A stretch of DNA of 24,594 bases from DATLEX01 sp035525015 (GTDB lineage: Bacteria; Acidobacteriota; Thermoanaerobaculia; Gp7-AA8): positions 1 through 24,594 of the forward strand of contig DATLFC010000172.1 of NCBI GenBank assembly GCA_035525015.1, given 5' to 3'. Positions 21,479 to 24,594 of this stretch are shown here, in pieces. How positions within the stretch are numbered: the first letter of the stretch is position 1; each line of letters begins with the position of its first letter. Below the pieces are notes generated by a model. It did not search any database and was not told the origin of the DNA. It saw only the letters and a program-made list of their open reading frames with translations. Position numbers and translations under genes: made by a program.

Positions 21479-22690
21479 ATGCAGCCTGTGCAAGACGAAC
21501 GCATTCCCCATCACCCTGTTTCCACGACCGACCTCGGGTTCACGCAGCTGGGGCTCAGCGCCCCGATCCTCGAGGCGATCCGCAGCGTCGGCTTCGAGCA
21601 TCCGACGCCGATCCAGGCCGCCGTCATCCCTCCCGCGCTGGAGGGGCGCGATCTGATCGCGCTCGCCCAGACCGGCTCCGGCAAGACCGCGGCCTTCGTC
21701 ATTCCGCTGGCCGAGAAACTGACGCACGGCCGCGGACTGCGGGCGCTGATCGTCTCGCCGACGCGCGAGATCGCGCTGCAGACGCAGGCCTTCGTCGAGC
21801 TGTTCGGGCGCAACCACAACCTGACTGCGGCCTGCCTGATCGGCGGGGTGCGGATGCAACCGCAGCTCGACGCTCTGAAGGAGAAGCCCGACATCGTCGT
21901 GGCCACGCCCGGACGCCTCCTCGACCACATCGAGCGAAAGACCGTCCGCGTGGACGACGTCCAGGAGCTCGTCCTCGACGAAGCCGACCACATGCTCGAC
22001 CTCGGATTTCTCCCGCAGGTACGAAAGATCGTGGCACGTCTTCCGCGCGACCGCCGGACGATGATGTTCTCGGCGACGATGCCCAGCGCGATCGAAGAAC
22101 TGGCGCGCACGCTGCTCCGTGATCCGCTCCGCATCGACATCACGCCGAAAGGGAAGGCGGCGGTCGGCATCCACCACCGCCTCTACATCGTCTCGCCGGA
22201 GAACAAACGGCCCGCGCTCGTGGCTCTGCTGCTGCAGGAGCTCGGCACCACGCTGGTCTTCACCCGCCGGAAGGTCGACGCGGAGTGGCTCTACCACATC
22301 CTCGAACGGCAGGGGCATCCGGTGACTCGGATTCACTCCGACCGTTCCCAGGGCCGGCGCGTGCAGGCGCTCGACAATTTCCGGACCGGATCGCATCGCA
22401 TCCTGGTGGCCACCGACATCGCCGGGCGCGGCATCGACGTGCCGGGCATCGAGCACATCATCAACTTCGACATCCCCGAGACGGTCGAGGACTACGTGCA
22501 CCGCGCCGGGCGGACGGCGCGGGTCGACCGCGAAGGCATCGTCGCCACGATCGCCAGCTGGCAGGACCTGATGATGGTCCGCGAGATCGAAAAGCACATC
22601 GGCAAAGAGCTTCCGCGCTGCACCGTGCCCGGCGTCGAGGCCTGGGTGGAGATCAAGCGCGACGCGTCGAAGGCTCGCCGACGGCTGTGA
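21479..22690 (+). CDS. DEAD-box ATP-dependent RNA helicase (RhlE type)
   Basis: 403 aa. All helicase motifs are visible: Q motif region FTQLGLSAPILEAIRSVGF...PTPIQ, I AQTGSGKT, Ia PTREIALQ, Ib TPGRLLDH, II LDEADHMLDLGF, III FSATM, IV LVFTRRK, V ATDIAGRGIDV and VI HRAGRTAR. These enzymes unwind short RNA duplexes in ribosome assembly or mRNA decay. The core matches the RhlE group. Only a short basic tail (KRDASKARRRL) follows it, shorter than in many RhlE proteins. Start ATG 21479 lies 8 nt after the inverted repeat. Its stop overlaps the next start (GTGA), forming an operon with the NSAR-like and GNAT genes. Confidence 0.93.
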   Translation: MQPVQDERIPHHPVSTTDLGFTQLGLSAPILEAIRSVGFEHPTPIQAAVIPPALEGRDLIALAQTGSGKTAAFVIPLAEKLTHGRGLRALIVSPTREIALQTQAFVELFGRNHNLTAACLIGGVRMQPQLDALKEKPDIVVATPGRLLDHIERKTVRVDDVQELVLDEADHMLDLGFLPQVRKIVARLPRDRRTMMFSATMPSAIEELARTLLRDPLRIDITPKGKAAVGIHHRLYIVSPENKRPALVALLLQELGTTLVFTRRKVDAEWLYHILERQGHPVTRIHSDRSQGRRVQALDNFRTGSHRILVATDIAGRGIDVPGIEHIINFDIPETVEDYVHRAGRTARVDREGIVATIASWQDLMMVREIEKHIGKELPRCTVPGVEAWVEIKRDASKARRRL

Positions 22691-23787
22691 CCATCACCCG
22701 CATCGACCTGGTCGAGATCCGGCTGCCGCTCCTCACGCCGTTCGAGACGAGCGTCGGGCGGACGACGGAGCGCCGCATCATCCTGGTGCGGGTCGAGGAT
22801 GACCGGGAGATCGAGGGGTGGGGCGAGTGCGTCGCCGAGGAGCTCCCGCTTTACAGTGAGGAATGGACGGGCAGCGCCTGGCCCGCGCTCGAGACGATTC
22901 TCGCGCCGATGGCCGCCGGTGCCGATCCCGAACGCATCCGTCACCTGTTCGAGCCGATCCGCGGCAACCGGATGGCGAAAGCGGCCATCGAATCGGCAGC
23001 CTGGGATCTGCGGGCGCGACAGGGGGGGGTTCCTCTCTGGGAGCTTCTCGGCGGGATCGACCGGGAGATTCCCTGCGGCGTTTCGATCGGCCTTCAGGAT
23101 TCAACCGAGGCGCTGCTGGCGAACATCGAGCGCGAGCTTGCCGCCGGTTACCAGCGGATCAAGATCAAGATCAAGCCGGGACGCGATCTCGACCTCATCG
23201 CCGCGGTGCGCGACCGCTTCCCCGACGTGCCGCTGATGGCCGACGCCAATTCCGCCTACCGCCTTTCCGACGCGCCGCTGCTCCGGAAGCTCGACGCCTT
23301 CAAGCTGACCATGATCGAGCAGCCGCTCGCTCACGACGACATCGTCGACCACGCCAAGCTCCAGCAGCAGATCGAGACGCCGATCTGCCTCGACGAATCG
23401 ATCCGCCACGTGCGCGACGCGCAGCATGCCATCCAGCTCGGCGCGTGCCGCGTCATCAACATCAAGATGGGCCGCGTCGGCGGGCATGCCATGGCCCGGG
23501 AAATCGAAGATCTCTGCCGCGGAAAGAGCATCCCGGTCTGGTGCGGAGGCATGCTCGAATCGGGGATCGGCCGCGCGCACAACATCGCACTGTCGACGCT
23601 TCCCGGCTTCACGCTTCCCGGAGACGTCTCGGCGAGTGCGCGGTACTGGGATGAGGACATCATCGATCCGCCCGTGACGGTCAGCGCGCAGGGGACGATC
23701 CGCCCTTCGTCACTACCCGGAATCGGTTACCGGGTGAAGCGCGATCGCATCGACCAGCTCGCGGTGAGGCGAGCCACCATTGATTGA
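22687..23787 (+). CDS. NSAR/OSBS-subfamily enolase-superfamily enzyme (N-succinylamino acid racemase or o-succinylbenzoate synthase)
   Basis: 366 aa from GTG 22687, which overlaps the helicase stop. The enolase-superfamily active site is complete: K161-x-K163 (KIKIK), metal ligands D186 (ADANSAY), E211 (IEQP) and D236 (LDES), and K260 (INIKMGR). Numbering is close to the Amycolatopsis racemase (K163, D189, E214, D239, K263). The Arg three residues after the second Lys (R263) matches the position reported to favour racemase activity. No other menaquinone gene is nearby, while the next gene is a GNAT acyltransferase. This favours N-succinylamino acid racemisation over menaquinone synthesis, though many members do both. 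An 8-G run lies at 23022-23029. Confidence 0.88.
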   Translation: MTITRIDLVEIRLPLLTPFETSVGRTTERRIILVRVEDDREIEGWGECVAEELPLYSEEWTGSAWPALETILAPMAAGADPERIRHLFEPIRGNRMAKAAIESAAWDLRARQGGVPLWELLGGIDREIPCGVSIGLQDSTEALLANIERELAAGYQRIKIKIKPGRDLDLIAAVRDRFPDVPLMADANSAYRLSDAPLLRKLDAFKLTMIEQPLAHDDIVDHAKLQQQIETPICLDESIRHVRDAQHAIQLGACRVINIKMGRVGGHAMAREIEDLCRGKSIPVWCGGMLESGIGRAHNIALSTLPGFTLPGDVSASARYWDEDIIDPPVTVSAQGTIRPSSLPGIGYRVKRDRIDQLAVRRATID

Positions 23788-24472
23788 CATCCGCCCGATC
23801 CGCCGCGCGGAGGAGTTCCGCGCGGTCGAACAGCTCCAGCAGGAGATCTGGAACGTCGTCGATCGCGAGGTCGTCCCCACGCTGCACCTCATCCCGGCAA
23901 CTGCCGTAGGCGCGATCCTTCTCGGCGCGTTCGACGGCGAGCGCCTCGTCGGTTTCGTCTATGGCTTCCCCGGTTTCGAGGGAGAGGCGCGCATCATCCA
24001 CTCCGACATGCTGGCCGTCCTGCCCGATTACCGCGGCGCCGGACTCGGCAGGCGCCTGAAGATGGCGCAGCGGCAGGCCGCGCTCGACGCCGGCGTCCGC
24101 CGCATCACCTGGACGTTCGATCCGCTGCAGGCGCGCAACGCGCACCTCAACTTCAACCGCTTCGGCGTGACGTCGAAGCGCTATCTCCGCGACTTCTACG
24201 GCGATACGACCAGCCCGCTGCATCGCGGAATCGGGACGGACAGGCTTTGGGTGGAGTGGAACCTTTCGGAGTCCTCGGGGCTCGGGCCTCGGGGCTCGGA
24301 GACGATCCGGATCGAGATTCCGGCCGATGTCGGCGCTTTGCCGGTCGAGGAGGCTCGCGCGTGGCGCGAGAAGACGCGGGACGAGTTCGAGAAGGCGTTT
24401 GCGCGCGGGTTCATCGCCACTCGATTCGAGCGCGGCACGCCGGCCGGTGCGTACATCCTCACGGCGCATTAA
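23780..24472 (+). CDS. GNAT-superfamily acyltransferase, possible N-succinyltransferase partner of the NSAR-like enzyme
   Basis: 230 aa from TTG 23780, overlapping the previous gene by 8 nt. GTGAGGCGAG upstream could serve as a ribosome binding site. The N-terminal half has GNAT features: IRPIRRAEEFRAVEQLQQEIW, a strand IHSDMLAVLPDYRGAGLGRRL containing the acyl-CoA-binding loop (R/Q-x-x-G-x-G/A), and WTFDPLQARNAHLNFNRFGV. This long GNAT type (COG3375-like) is known next to NSAR genes, where a member in Geobacillus was proposed to succinylate D-amino acids. That substrate is inferred from context. A 28-nt double repeat (24273-24300) encodes the loop SSGLGPRGSE, which looks inserted. Confidence 0.85.
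   Translation: MIDIRPIRRAEEFRAVEQLQQEIWNVVDREVVPTLHLIPATAVGAILLGAFDGERLVGFVYGFPGFEGEARIIHSDMLAVLPDYRGAGLGRRLKMAQRQAALDAGVRRITWTFDPLQARNAHLNFNRFGVTSKRYLRDFYGDTTSPLHRGIGTDRLWVEWNLSESSGLGPRGSETIRIEIPADVGALPVEEARAWREKTRDEFEKAFARGFIATRFERGTPAGAYILTAH
24273..24300. repeat. Heptamer repeat inside the GNAT gene (CCTCGGG/GCTCGGG, four units)
   Basis: Two copies of a 14-nt unit (CCTCGGGGCTCGGG and CCTCGGGGCTCGGA), or four heptamers, in coding sequence. The reading frame is kept and the encoded stretch is a Gly/Ser/Pro loop. Confidence 0.65.
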
Positions 24473-24475
24473 CAT
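24470..24475 (+). promoter_or_regulatory. Possible -10 of the gene at 24486
   Basis: TAACAT (4 of 6) overlaps the GNAT stop codon and lies 10 nt before the ATG at 24486, giving a leader of about 3-4 nt. Cotranscription with the upstream genes is an alternative. Confidence 0.25.
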
Positions 24476-24485
24476 CTCACTCCCA

Positions 24486-24594
24486 ATGCGTCGCGTACTG
24501 CTCCTCGGTGCCACGGGCCTGGTTGGAAGCGAGCTGCTGAAGCTCCTGGCCGATGACCCGTCGGTCTCCCGATTGACCGTGCTCTCCCGCAAGC
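24486..24594 (+). CDS. NAD(P)-binding Rossmann-fold protein, N-terminal fragment (runs off the right edge)
   Basis: 36 codons from ATG 24486 to the window edge. It begins MRRVLLLGATGLVGSELLK and continues with LLADDPSVSRLTVLSRK. GATGLVG is the dinucleotide-binding Gly-rich loop of atypical short-chain dehydrogenases and NAD(P)H-binding (NmrA/HTATIP2-like) proteins. The catalytic part lies outside the window, so the reaction cannot be named. It is 13 nt downstream of the GNAT gene on the same strand. Confidence 0.8.
   Translation, partial: MRRVLLLGATGLVGSELLKLLADDPSVSRLTVLSRK

Overview
The window is a GC-rich (about 65% G+C by eye), gene-dense piece of a bacterial chromosome. A diderm host is suggested by a probable outer-membrane beta-barrel ending in Phe, two predicted lipoproteins and a secreted glycosidase. 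Several PilZ proteins, a PknB-type kinase, an ABC-F ATPase, PEP carboxylase and an NSAR-type enolase-superfamily protein would fit Acidobacteriota or a neighbouring phylum. That assignment is an inference only; no rRNA or other phylogenetic marker is present. No tRNA, rRNA, CRISPR array, transposase or phage gene was seen.

Layout. Bases 1-4569, minus strand: the 5' end of aconitase (acnA), a double PilZ protein, a PlsB-like acyltransferase and a secreted GH42-like glycosidase. Bases 4605-5153, plus strand: a three-helix membrane protein resembling the Pycsar effector domain (PycTM/DUF5706), with no cyclase beside it. Bases 5214-7803: an MFS transporter head-to-head with a lipoprotein methyltransferase, then a beta-barrel-like protein. 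Bases 7816-8326: a lower-GC island carrying a four-helix-bundle (23S rRNA intervening-sequence type) gene, bracketed by inverted heptamer repeat arrays. Bases 8374-10002: an ABC-F ATPase. Bases 10098-12763: two small unknown proteins, two PilZ proteins and a secreted alkaline phosphatase. Bases 12777-15636: a three-gene sugar ABC importer (binding lipoprotein and two permeases) without its ATPase. Bases 15647-18716: an unknown protein, an MshEN-like protein coupled to a membrane Ser/Thr kinase, and a zinc-ribbon membrane protein. Bases 18747-24594: PEP carboxylase, a perfect 37-bp hairpin, a RhlE-type RNA helicase, an NSAR/OSBS-family enzyme, a GNAT acyltransferase and the start of a Rossmann-fold protein.

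How the genes fit together. Aconitase and PEP carboxylase are central carbon genes. The importer, glycosidase and phosphatase point to use of external glycosides and phosphate esters. Three PilZ genes plus an MshEN-like gene beside a kinase suggest local concentration of candidate c-di-GMP receptors. The overlapping NSAR-like and GNAT genes resemble the known N-succinyl route from D- to L-amino acids.

Two sequence-level patterns recur. First, several transcription-unit first genes have a TANNNT hexamer 6-8 nt before the start codon, as expected for leaderless mRNAs, while some internal operon genes have Shine-Dalgarno motifs. Second, heptanucleotide tandem repeats occur at five loci. The only gap over 300 bases between the larger genes (7804-8373) holds the heptamer-flanked island.
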